A DNA stretch of 57,527 nucleotides, taken from contig JANWYQ010000114.1 in NCBI GenBank assembly GCA_025055015.1, forward strand, positions 1 through 57,527, read 5' to 3'. A model generated the notes under the pieces. It was not told the DNA's origin and searched no databases. It was given only the letters and a program-made list of their open reading frames with translations. Position numbers and translations under genes: made by a program. The stretch comes from Caldilineales bacterium (GTDB taxonomy: Bacteria > Chloroflexota > Anaerolineae > JAAEKA01). Numbering within the stretch: the stretch's first letter is position 1; each line of letters starts with the position of its first letter. Below, in pieces: positions 50,606 to 57,527 of the stretch.

Positions 50606-51760
50606 TCACACCACGTTGTGCTCTCGCACCAGATCCCCCTCCGCAAAGCGGCTCAGGCGGAGCTGGTGGATGTCCAGGCTGCGGGCCTGGCCGTCCAGGA
50701 TCAGCTCTGACGCCAGCAGGCCGGCCACCGGCCCGTGCATGAAGCCGTGGCCGCTGAACCCGGCCACCACCACAAACCCCTCCGGCTCGGCCAGCCGATC
50801 AATCACCGGATGCGCGTCGGGGGTCACCTCGTACAGCCCCGCCCACTCCCGCAGCAGGCCGGCGTGGGCCAGCAACGGCAGCCGCCAAGCGGCCAGCTCC
50901 AGGTGCTGCTCGGTCCAGCGGTGGTCCACCGACTGGTCGAAGCCCGGCTGCTCGTGAGGGTTGGACTGGCCGGTAAGGATGCCCTCGCCCTCGCGGTGAA
51001 AGTAGAGCGCGCGGCTGAAGTCAATCACGAAGGGGAAGTCGGCCGGCAGGCCGCGCAAGGGGGTGGTGACCACGATCTGACGGCGCAGCGGCACGATGGG
51101 GAGGTCCACGCCCGCCATGGCCGCCACCTGGCCGGCCCACGGCCCGGCCGCGTCCACCACGAAGGGGGTCGCGATCGTCCCCTGGGTCGTCTCCACGGCC
51201 GTCACCCGGCCACCCTCGACCCGGATGCCCGTGGCCTCCACGCCGGTGAAGAGCTGAGCGCCCAGCCGCCGCGCCGCGGCTGCGTAGCCCTGCACCACGC
51301 CGTTGGGGTCCGCCAGGCCGTCGCCGGCGTGCCAGGCTGCGGCCAGGATGTCCTCCATCTGCACCAGCGGCGCCAGCGCCTGGGCTTCCTCGCGCGTCAG
51401 GATCTGCGTCGGCACGCCCAGGCGGTTCTGCATGGCCACGTTGCGGCGAAAGGTGGCCACGTCTGCCTCGTTGTCCAGCAGAAACAGGTAGCCGGTGCGG
51501 CGCAGGTCAATGGCTTGGCCGATCTCCTCCTCGAAGCGGTCCAGCATAGGCAGGCTGAGCAGGGACAGGCGCACGTTGATCTCGGTGCTGAACTGGTAGC
51601 GGATGCCGCCGGCGCACTTGCCGGTGGCCTCCATGCCCAGGAACGGATTGCGCTCCAGCAGCACCACGTCGCTGCAGCCGCGGCGGGCCAGATGATAGGC
51701 TGCGCTCACACCCATGACGCCGCCGCCAACGATCACTACCTCAGCAACACGAGGAAGCAT
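50606..51760 (-). CDS. FAD-dependent oxidoreductase (DAO / sarcosine oxidase-beta-like)
   Basis: 384 residues. FAD-binding VVIVGGGVMGVSAAYHLA at the N-terminus, LLERNPFLGMEATGKCAGGI, VVDAAGPWAGQVAAMAGVDL and a C-terminal GFSGHGFMHGPVAG, all typical of D-amino-acid/sarcosine/glycine oxidases and dehydrogenases. Oxidises an amine or amino acid; the substrate cannot be inferred. Start at 51760 has GGAGG five bases upstream; upstream ATG codons are ignored. Single gene, not linked to transport. Confidence 0.93.
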   Translation of the reverse strand: MLPRVAEVVIVGGGVMGVSAAYHLARRGCSDVVLLERNPFLGMEATGKCAGGIRYQFSTEINVRLSLLSLPMLDRFEEEIGQAIDLRRTGYLFLLDNEADVATFRRNVAMQNRLGVPTQILTREEAQALAPLVQMEDILAAAWHAGDGLADPNGVVQGYAAAARRLGAQLFTGVEATGIRVEGGRVTAVETTQGTIATPFVVDAAGPWAGQVAAMAGVDLPIVPLRRQIVVTTPLRGLPADFPFVIDFSRALYFHREGEGILTGQSNPHEQPGFDQSVDHRWTEQHLELAAWRLPLLAHAGLLREWAGLYEVTPDAHPVIDRLAEPEGFVVVAGFSGHGFMHGPVAGLLASELILDGQARSLDIHQLRLSRFAEGDLVREHNVV

Positions 51761-51886
51761 GCACACCTCCATCCAGGGGAACAAGGTCGGCAACGCGCCC
51801 GCCAGGGCGCCAGCGGCATTGTAGCACGGCCGCCTGTGTAGAACAACCGGGGAAAAGCTTAATTTTCTCGTATTTTATTGCGAAAT

Positions 51887-51915
51887 TTGACAAAAACCCC
51901 CTTCATCGTGACAAT
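51887..51915 (+). promoter_or_regulatory. Promoter of the iron-type ABC transporter
   Basis: TTGACA (51887-51892), a 17-base spacer and GACAAT (51910-51915). Just upstream (51858-51887) is an unusually AT-rich imperfect palindrome that could be an operator. Confidence 0.65.
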
Positions 51916-52005
51916 AGCCGCGTGTCGTCGAGGCTCCTCCCAACGGCAGCGAGAAGCGAGCCCGCTCCCGATAACTACCATCCCTCCCAGGAGGTTTTTC
52001 TCTGT

Positions 52006-53094
52006 ATGTTGCCACAGCTGCCCCGTGTTTCCGTCCTACTGCTGTTGAGCGCAGCCCTCAGCGTGTTGGTCGGCTGTACCACGCTGCAGCCGGCTCCCTC
52101 CAACCCGACGGCTGCGGCGGCCACCCCCGTCGAGCAGCCCAGTCCCACCGCTGCAGCCCAGCCGCAGCAGCTCACCGTCTACTCCGGCCGCAACGAAAAC
52201 CTGATCGGCCCCCTGGTGGAGCAATTCCGCCAGGAGACGGGCATTGAGGTCTCCGTCCGCTACGGCGACACGGCGGAGATGGCGGCCACCATTCTGGAGG
52301 AAGGCAAGAACAGCCCCGCCGACGTCTTCTTCGCCCAAGACGCCGGCGCGCTGGGCGCTCTGGCCGCCAAGGGGCGCCTCCAGCCGCTGCCTGCCGAGAT
52401 CCTTCAGCAGGTGGACGCGCGCTTCCGCGACCCCAACGGCCGCTGGGTGGGCGCCTCGGGCCGCGCGCGCGTGGTGGTGTACAACACCGACCGGGTGACC
52501 GAGGCCGACCTGCCCGACTCCATCTTCGGCTTCACCGACCCTGCCTGGCGGGGCCGGGTGGGCTGGGCGCCCACCAACGGCAGCTTCCAGGCCATGGTCA
52601 CTGCTATGCGCCTGCTGCACGGCGAGGACGCGGCCCGGGCCTGGCTGCAGGGCATGATCGCCAACGACGTGAAGGTCTACCCTAACAACAGTGCCATCGT
52701 TGAGGCGGTAGGCAAAGGAGAGGTGGACGTCGGCCTGGTGAACCACTACTACCTCTACCGCTTCCTAGCCGAGCGGGGCGAGAGCTTCCCGGCCCGCAAC
52801 TACTTCACGCGCGCGGTGGACGCCGGCGCGCTGACCAACATCGCCGGCCTAGGCATCGTGGACACGGCGCGCAACCGAGATGCGGCCGAGCGCTTCGTGG
52901 CCTACATGCTCAGCACCGCCGCCCAGAAGTACTTCGCCGAGAAGACCTACGAGTATCCCCTGGTCGCCGGCGTGGCCGCCGATAGCCGTCTGCGGCCGCT
53001 GACGGAGCTCCAAACCCCAAACCTAGACCTGAGCCGGCTGGAGGACCTGGAAGGCACTCTGCGCCTGCTGCAGGAGGTGGGCGCACTCCAGTGA
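52006..53094 (+). CDS. Fe3+-type ABC transporter substrate-binding lipoprotein
   Basis: 362 residues. Lipobox SVLVGC (Cys near 25), then a periplasmic-type ligand-binding domain: LTVYSGRNENLIGPLVEQF, ADVFFAQDAGALGALAAKG, VVVYNTDRVTEADLP, and VDVGLVNHYYLYRF, where Tyr residues (YY) bind iron in FbpA-like proteins. Delivers ferric iron to the permease. AGGAGG about 11 bases before the ATG at 52006. First of the transporter operon; a hairpin follows. Confidence 0.94.
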   Translation: MLPQLPRVSVLLLLSAALSVLVGCTTLQPAPSNPTAAAATPVEQPSPTAAAQPQQLTVYSGRNENLIGPLVEQFRQETGIEVSVRYGDTAEMAATILEEGKNSPADVFFAQDAGALGALAAKGRLQPLPAEILQQVDARFRDPNGRWVGASGRARVVVYNTDRVTEADLPDSIFGFTDPAWRGRVGWAPTNGSFQAMVTAMRLLHGEDAARAWLQGMIANDVKVYPNNSAIVEAVGKGEVDVGLVNHYYLYRFLAERGESFPARNYFTRAVDAGALTNIAGLGIVDTARNRDAAERFVAYMLSTAAQKYFAEKTYEYPLVAGVAADSRLRPLTELQTPNLDLSRLEDLEGTLRLLQEVGALQ

Positions 53095-53107
53095 CCCGGT
53101 TAGCCCA

Positions 53108-53138
53108 GTTTTCCGGAAAGGCTGAGTTTTCGGAAAAC
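53108..53138 (+). promoter_or_regulatory. Intercistronic hairpin between substrate-binding and permease genes
   Basis: GTTTTCCG (53108-53115) pairs with CGGAAAAC (53131-53138), with CCGG/CCGG outside. No T-run follows, so partial termination or RNA protection is more likely than full termination. Confidence 0.5.
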
Positions 53139-53173
53139 CGGGGCCACTCGGTAAGGCATTCCCCTCTCTCGCC

Positions 53174-54862
53174 ATGACGACATCCCGTGAGGTGGCCGGA
53201 CCACAGACGGTCCGCACGATCGGCGACGACGCCGCCCGCTCCGGGGCGGAGCGCGCTTCATCGGTGGCCCAGCTTGACAGGCCCGGCGACCTCGGCTATG
53301 CTCGCGACTCGCTTCCACCAACCTTGACTGCCCTGGCGGTGGGTGTGGTGCTCTTGGCTCTGCTGCCGCTGGCTTATCTGCTGGTGCGCGCAGCCGGCGC
53401 CTCGCCCGCCGCCTGGGGCCTGCTGTTGCAGCCGCGGGTCCTGGCGATTGTCGCCAACAGCGTGCTGCTCACCTTGGCAGTGACGACGGCTTCTATCGCC
53501 CTAGCGCTGCCGCTGGCGTGGTTGACCACCGTCACCGACCTGCCCGGCCGGCGGGCCTGGACGGTGCTGACCGCGCTGCCGCTGGTGATCCCGTCCTACG
53601 TGGGCGCGTTCGCCGTGTTGGCGGTGTTCGGGCCGCGCGGCGCGCTGCAGGAGTTGCTGGCGCCGTTGGGGGTGGAGCGGCTGCCGGAGATCTACGGCTT
53701 CTTCGGCGCCTGGTTCACCCTCACCCTGTTCACCTATCCGTACGTGCTGCTGACCCTGCGCGGGGCCTGGCTCCGCCTGGACGGCAGCTTAGAGGATGCC
53801 GCCCGCATTCTAGGTCACGGCCCGTGGTCGGTTTGGTGGCGGGTGACCCTGCCCCACCTGCGGCCGGCTATTGCCGCCGGCGGCCTGTTGGTGGCGCTGT
53901 ACACCCTCAGTGACTTCGGCGCGGTGTCCCTGATGCGGTTCAACGCCTTTACCCAGGCCATCTTCGTGCAGTATCGCTCCAGCTTCGACCGCAGTTTGGC
54001 TGCGCTGCTAGCACTGGTGTTGGTAGCCTTTACCCTGGCCTTGCTGTGGGCGGAGCAGCGCACCCGCGGGCGGGCGCGCACCAGCCGCGCCGGTAGCGGC
54101 AGCCCCCGTCCCGTGCGGCAGGTGGTGCTGGGCCCGTGGCGATGGCCTGCGCTGGCCCTCGTCGCCGGGGTTGTGGCGCTGGGCGTAGGCTTGCCGGTGG
54201 GCGTGTCGGCGCTCTGGGGCGTGCGCAGCTGGGCCACCGGCGAGAGCCTGACGCCCCTGCTGCGACCGATGGCCCACTCCCTGACGGCAGCAGGCCTAGC
54301 CGCACTGGCCACCACTGCGGCGGCGCTGCCCATCGCCCTGCTGGCCGCCCGCTACCGCCATCCCCTGGTCACCTGGCTGGAGCGGGGCAGCTACGTGGGC
54401 AACGGCCTGCCCGGCATCACCATCGCGCTGTCGTTGGTGTTCTTCGGCGCGCGCTATGCGCCCTTTCTCTACCAGACGCTGCCCCTGTTGATCTTCGGCT
54501 ACGCCGTGCGCTTCTTGCCGGAGGCGGTGGGCAGCAGCCGGGCAAGCCTTTTGCAGGTCAGCCCGCGGCTAGAGGAGGCCGCCCGCGGGCTAGGCCTTTC
54601 CCCGTGGCGCGCCTGGTGGCGGGTGACGTGGCCCCTGGCGCGGCCGGGCATTGCCGCCGGCGCCGCCCTGGTGTTTCTGACCGTGATGAAGGAGCTGCCC
54701 ATCACCCTGTTGCTGGGCCCCACCGGCTTCAAGACCCTAGCCACGGAGATCTGGTCGGCTACGGCCGAGGCCTTCTACGCCCGCGCAGCGGTCCCGGCGC
54801 TGCTGCTGGTGCTGGCTTCTTCTCTCTCGATCGGCCTCTTGCTTAAGGAACACGAGCGATGA
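53174..54862 (+). CDS. Fe3+-type ABC transporter permease (two fused modules)
   Basis: 562 residues, about twelve spans. The binding-protein-dependent permease motif appears twice: EDAARILGHGPWSVWWRVTL near 200-220 and EEAARGLGLSPWRAWWRVTW near 465-485, with DLG..AV segments after each. This is the FbpB form, in which one chain makes both pore halves. First 60 residues are a soluble tail rich in charged residues. Last bases overlap the ATPase gene by ATGA. Confidence 0.95.
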   Translation: MTTSREVAGPQTVRTIGDDAARSGAERASSVAQLDRPGDLGYARDSLPPTLTALAVGVVLLALLPLAYLLVRAAGASPAAWGLLLQPRVLAIVANSVLLTLAVTTASIALALPLAWLTTVTDLPGRRAWTVLTALPLVIPSYVGAFAVLAVFGPRGALQELLAPLGVERLPEIYGFFGAWFTLTLFTYPYVLLTLRGAWLRLDGSLEDAARILGHGPWSVWWRVTLPHLRPAIAAGGLLVALYTLSDFGAVSLMRFNAFTQAIFVQYRSSFDRSLAALLALVLVAFTLALLWAEQRTRGRARTSRAGSGSPRPVRQVVLGPWRWPALALVAGVVALGVGLPVGVSALWGVRSWATGESLTPLLRPMAHSLTAAGLAALATTAAALPIALLAARYRHPLVTWLERGSYVGNGLPGITIALSLVFFGARYAPFLYQTLPLLIFGYAVRFLPEAVGSSRASLLQVSPRLEEAARGLGLSPWRAWWRVTWPLARPGIAAGAALVFLTVMKELPITLLLGPTGFKTLATEIWSATAEAFYARAAVPALLLVLASSLSIGLLLKEHER

Positions 54863-56163
54863 ACCGTCGGTTGTCTCGTCCTTTTGGCGTTTTTGTTCCT
54901 GCGCTGTGTACCAGCGCGCTGCCCGCCGGACGGACCGCGGGCAGCGCAACCAAGGCCTCCGGGGGGCTGCACCGCGCTGAGCTGGGGCAGTCCCCTGCCA
55001 GCAACCCCTCGGCGGCTGCGTCTCGCCCCGGCGCTGCTGCGGGCGAGGAGCGGCCGCCGTACGCGTTCGCGCAGCCCGCGCCCAGCGTGGAACTCCACTG
55101 CGTGGTCAAGCACTTCATCCACGGCCAGCCTCGGCAGCACGGGGAGGTGAAGGGGCTTTCGCTGATGGTGATGCCGGGAGAAATCCTGGTGCTTTTGGGC
55201 CCTAGCGGCTGCGGCAAGACCACTACCCTGCGCCTGATCGCCGGCTTTGAGCAGCCCGACGCGGGCACCGTGCGCATTCAGGGCCGCCTGGTGGCCGACC
55301 GCACACAATCCCTGGCGCCTGAGAAGCGCAACCTGGGCATGGTCTTCCAGGACTACGCCCTCTTTCCTCATCTGACCGTGGCGCAGAACGCCGGCTTTGG
55401 CCTGTACCGCTGGCCACGGCCGGACCGTCGTCGCCGCGTGGCAGAGGTGCTGGAGCTGGTGGGCTTGGCCGAGCTGGCGAACCGCTATCCCCACGAGCTG
55501 TCCGGCGGTCAGCAGCAGCGGGTAGCCTTGGCCCGCGCCCTGGCGCCTCAGCCCGCTGTGATCCTGTTCGACGAGCCCTTTAGCAACCTGGACGCCGACC
55601 TGCGGTTGCAGATGCGCACCGAGGTGCGCCGCATCCTGAAGGAGAGCGGCAGCACGGCGTTGTTCGTCACCCACGACCAGGCCGAGGCCATGGCCCTAGG
55701 CGACCGCATCGCGGTGATGCGTCGCGGCTACATCGAGCAGATAGACACGCCCGAGCGCATCTTCCACATGCCTCACAACCGCTTCGTGGCTGAGTTCTTG
55801 GGCGCGGCCGACTTCTTGCCCGCCATGGTGACCCCGGACGGCCTGGCCAGCGAGATCGGCCTGCTGCCTGCCGCCCATCCCCTGCGCCCCGGCCTGGAGG
55901 TGGACGTCCTGGTGCGGCCCCACGATCTGGTGCTGGAGTCCGACGCAGAAAGCGACCGATCCCTGCCCGGCTGGGGTGTGGTGGATGCGGCTGAGTTCGG
56001 CGGCGAGCGCTGGCTCTACCGTGTGCGCCTGCCCTCCGGCCGCACAGTGCGGAGCCTCATGCCCCACACCGCCGTCTTTCCCCTCGGCTCGCCCGTGCGG
56101 GTGGCGCTGATCGCCGACCACGGCCTGGTGGCGTTCCAGGGGGAGCATAGCGTTAGACGGTAA
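54859..56163 (+). CDS. Fe3+-type ABC transporter ATP-binding protein
   Basis: 434 residues. Walker A GPSGCGKTT starting at G114, signature LSGGQQQR at L214, Walker B VILFDEPF, and FVTHDQAEAMALGDRIAV with the switch His. C-terminal TOBE-like part binds regulators. A 75-residue N-terminal extension (MNRRLSRPFGVFVPALCTS, and Ala/Pro-rich) precedes the ABC core at VELHCVV; it is not seen in FbpC proteins. A perfect hairpin lies inside its DNA (54916-54947). The start by ATGA coupling is likely, but a later start is possible. Confidence 0.93.
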   Translation: MNRRLSRPFGVFVPALCTSALPAGRTAGSATKASGGLHRAELGQSPASNPSAAASRPGAAAGEERPPYAFAQPAPSVELHCVVKHFIHGQPRQHGEVKGLSLMVMPGEILVLLGPSGCGKTTTLRLIAGFEQPDAGTVRIQGRLVADRTQSLAPEKRNLGMVFQDYALFPHLTVAQNAGFGLYRWPRPDRRRRVAEVLELVGLAELANRYPHELSGGQQQRVALARALAPQPAVILFDEPFSNLDADLRLQMRTEVRRILKESGSTALFVTHDQAEAMALGDRIAVMRRGYIEQIDTPERIFHMPHNRFVAEFLGAADFLPAMVTPDGLASEIGLLPAAHPLRPGLEVDVLVRPHDLVLESDAESDRSLPGWGVVDAAEFGGERWLYRVRLPSGRTVRSLMPHTAVFPLGSPVRVALIADHGLVAFQGEHSVRR

Positions 56164-56227
56164 AGCGCGGGGAAGGCTGGCCACCCGCCGTGAGGCGGCA
56201 ATCGGGGTTGGGGAGCGTGGCCGACTT

Positions 56228-56255
56228 TTGAAAAGCAGACGACTCTGGATAGAAT
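56228..56255 (+). promoter_or_regulatory. ppk2: Promoter of ppk2
   Basis: TTGAAA (56228-56233), a 16-base spacer and TAGAAT (56250-56255), about 65 bases before the ATG. Confidence 0.65.
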
Positions 56256-56321
56256 ATTAACACCGGTTTAACGCCAGGCCAGTGGCCTGCTCCCACGGCT
56301 TTCAGCAGGAGGTGGCGCGCT

Positions 56322-57239
56322 ATGGGGAAGAAGAAGGACGCCGAGAAGGCAGCCAAGGCCGCCGACAACAGCCGGGCTAAGAACGGCCAGCAGGCTGCGG
56401 CAGCCGTTGCGGCTGGCGACGGTGCCGCTCCGGGCGACGTGAAGCCCGTTGAGCTGGACATTCCCAAGAAGGAGTACGAGAAGGAGCTGCGCAAGCTGCA
56501 GATCGAGCTGGTGAAGCTCCAGGAGTGGATCAAGCACAAGGGGCTGAAGGTGGTGGTGATCTTCGAGGGCCGCGACGCGGCGGGCAAGGGGGGCGTCATC
56601 AAGCGCATCACCGAGTGCACCAACCCCCGGGTGGTGCGGGTGGTGGCCCTGCCCGCGCCCACCGAGCGCGAGCGCACCCAGTGGTACTTTCAGCGCTACG
56701 TGGCCCACCTGCCTGCAGGCGGCGAGATGGTGCTTTTCGACCGCAGCTGGTACAACCGCGCCGGCGTGGAGCGGGTGATGGGCTTCTGCACCGAGGAGGA
56801 GTACTGGGAGTTCCTGCGCTCCTGCCCCTCCTTTGAGCGCATGTTGATCCGCTCCGGCATCATCTTGATCAAGTACTGGTTCTCGGTGAGCGACGAGGAG
56901 CAGGAGCGCCGCTTCCAGGCGCGCATCAACGACCCCACCAAGCGCTGGAAGCTCAGCCCCATGGACCTGGAGTCGCGCGCCCGATGGGTGGAGTACAGCA
57001 AGGCCAAGGACGAGATGTTCGCCTACACCGACATCAAGGAATGCCCCTGGTGGGTGGTGAACGCGGACAACAAGAAGCTGGCGCGGCTGAACTGCATCCA
57101 CCACCTGCTGAGCCAGATCCCCTACGAGGACCTGACGCCGCCGCCCATCACCCTGCCCCCGCGTCAGAGCAACAAGGGCTACGTGCGGCCGCCGTTGAGC
57201 AGCATGAATTTCGTGCCGCAGGTGTACCCGAAGCGGTGA
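56322..57239 (+). CDS. ppk2: Polyphosphate kinase 2
   Basis: 305 residues. Transfers phosphate between polyphosphate and nucleotides. Walker A FEGRDAAGKGGVIKR with D/K residues near 82-92, Walker B LFDRSWYNRAGVERVMGF (D140), and RFQARINDPTKRWKLSPMDL lid motif. About 45 residues of Lys/Ala-rich tail precede the core. Class I PPK2-type (ADP) is likely but not proven. Stop TGA is part of a repeat unit (AAG CGG TGA). Confidence 0.95.
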   Translation: MGKKKDAEKAAKAADNSRAKNGQQAAAAVAAGDGAAPGDVKPVELDIPKKEYEKELRKLQIELVKLQEWIKHKGLKVVVIFEGRDAAGKGGVIKRITECTNPRVVRVVALPAPTERERTQWYFQRYVAHLPAGGEMVLFDRSWYNRAGVERVMGFCTEEEYWEFLRSCPSFERMLIRSGIILIKYWFSVSDEEQERRFQARINDPTKRWKLSPMDLESRARWVEYSKAKDEMFAYTDIKECPWWVVNADNKKLARLNCIHHLLSQIPYEDLTPPPITLPPRQSNKGYVRPPLSSMNFVPQVYPKR

Positions 57240-57290
57240 CCGCGGAGCGGTAAACGGTGATCGGTGGTCGGTAAACGGTGGTCCGCCGAG
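57236..57290 (+). repeat. 8-base CGGTGAAC-type tandem repeat array, copy E
   Basis: CGGTGACC, CGGTAAAC, CGGTGATC, CGGTGGTC, CGGTAAAC, CGGTGGTC. It starts inside the ppk2 stop codon. Confidence 0.8.
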
Positions 57291-57318
57291 CGGAGCTCGC
57301 CCTGACCCGCCAAGCGGA

Positions 57319-57340
57319 GTTCGCACCCGCAGGTGCGATC
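57319..57340. repeat. Single GTTCGCACC palindrome (relative of 9224 cluster)
   Basis: GTTCGCACC-CGCA-GGTGCGATC: same element as at 9224-9383 with one arm mismatch, about 30 bases after array E. Confidence 0.8.
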
Positions 57341-57382
57341 GGCCTCTTGGTTGCGCGCCCGACATGCGGCGACATCGCGCGT

Positions 57383-57411
57383 TTGGCATTTTGCGCAACC
57401 TGTGCTATTCT
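57383..57411 (+). promoter_or_regulatory. Sigma-70-type promoter with no gene behind it
   Basis: TTGGCA (57383-57388), a 17-base spacer and TATTCT (57406-57411). No plus-strand reading frame follows; see the candidate small RNA. Confidence 0.6.
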
Positions 57412-57417
57412 GTAATT

Positions 57418-57475
57418 ACCAGCGCCCTCCTGGGAAACCTCCCCCCAAGCCCAGGCGGGCGTTGTTGCTTTTCGC
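57418..57475 (+). ncRNA. Candidate small RNA with C-rich loop
   Basis: Predicted transcript from the promoter at 57383. GCCCTCCTGGG (57423-57433) pairs with CCCAGGCGGGC (57450-57460) with one mismatch, presenting the loop AACCTCCCCCCA, complementary to a Shine-Dalgarno sequence; GTTGTTGCTTTT follows and could end it. It may instead be only a terminator for the convergent minus-strand gene, though that strand has no T-run. Confidence 0.3.
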
Positions 57476-57476
57476 G

Positions 57477-57527
57477 CTAGGCCAGCGCTTCGATCACGTC
57501 CCGGGCGTCCCGCCCCGGCTGCAGCAC
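57477..57527 (-). CDS. 3' end of an unidentified gene entering from the right edge
   Basis: Only 16 codons and a TAG are inside the window (...PGRDARDVIEALA). It has an open frame to the edge and codon use like its neighbours. Family cannot be told. Confidence 0.5.
   Translation of the reverse strand: MLQPGRDARDVIEALA

Overview
This window is high-GC DNA packed with genes on both strands. It most probably comes from a member of the phylum Chloroflexota (Anaerolineae/Caldilineae-like). The evidence for that is the many lipoproteins with long Pro-Thr-Pro linkers, the stand-alone GyrA C-terminal-domain protein, the multi-domain serine/threonine kinase and cyclic-nucleotide-binding proteins, the prokaryotic-size myo-inositol-1-phosphate synthase and the overall gene content. 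The assignment is inference: no rRNA is present. I see no phage, plasmid or insertion-sequence genes and no CRISPR array.

Layout. 1-5351 (-): a polysaccharide operon of a type I phosphodiesterase-like protein, an O-antigen-ligase-like membrane protein, a GT2 and a GT4 glycosyltransferase (cut by the window edge). 5588-9170: an RsmF-like RNA methyltransferase (+), then on (-) a small lipoprotein, a DUF429-like protein and a YaeQ-like protein, with repeat arrays. 9546-13615 (-): a SIR2-like/TPR/Ser-Thr kinase/membrane fusion protein translationally coupled to an unknown secreted Cys-rich protein. 14155-20314 (+): pyruvate phosphate dikinase, a metallopeptidase-like lipoprotein and inositol-3-phosphate synthase, the first and last with structured leaders. 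20363-27152 (-): an M50 protease, a DUF3048 lipoprotein, a membrane protein with four cyclic-nucleotide-binding domains, and an SH3b lipoprotein that shares the C-terminal domain of its neighbour. 27282-36162: tRNA-Leu(CAA), an ECF sigma/anti-sigma pair, MutM, YtxH-like and double-PspC proteins, and two tandem GT39-like membrane glycosyltransferases. 36217-43734 (-): a complete Mrp antiporter operon (mrpA/B fusion, C, D, E, F, G) coupled to a Na+/Ca2+ exchanger. 43986-47453: a YugP-type metallopeptidase, a GyrA-CTD-like propeller overlapping a dimethylargininase, and a DUF2892 protein. 47524-50380: a second ECF sigma/RskA-type anti-sigma pair divergent from a YceI lipoprotein. 50606-57527: an FAD oxidoreductase, an Fe3+-type ABC transporter (substrate-binding protein, fused permease, ATPase), polyphosphate kinase 2, a candidate small RNA, and the 3' end of one more gene.

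How the genes work together. Cell-envelope work dominates: glycan synthesis and polymerisation, lipoproteins, regulated proteolysis, sigma/anti-sigma control and cation homeostasis. The two most distinctive coding signals are the SIR2-TPR-kinase-membrane fusion with its coupled Cys-rich partner, and the transmembrane 4xCNB protein paired with an SH3b lipoprotein through a shared extracellular domain. The most distinctive non-coding signal is a family of about 8-base tandem repeats (CGGTGAAC-like) at five places. In three of these the repeat itself supplies the stop codon of the preceding gene, and the arrays are often accompanied by perfect palindromes.
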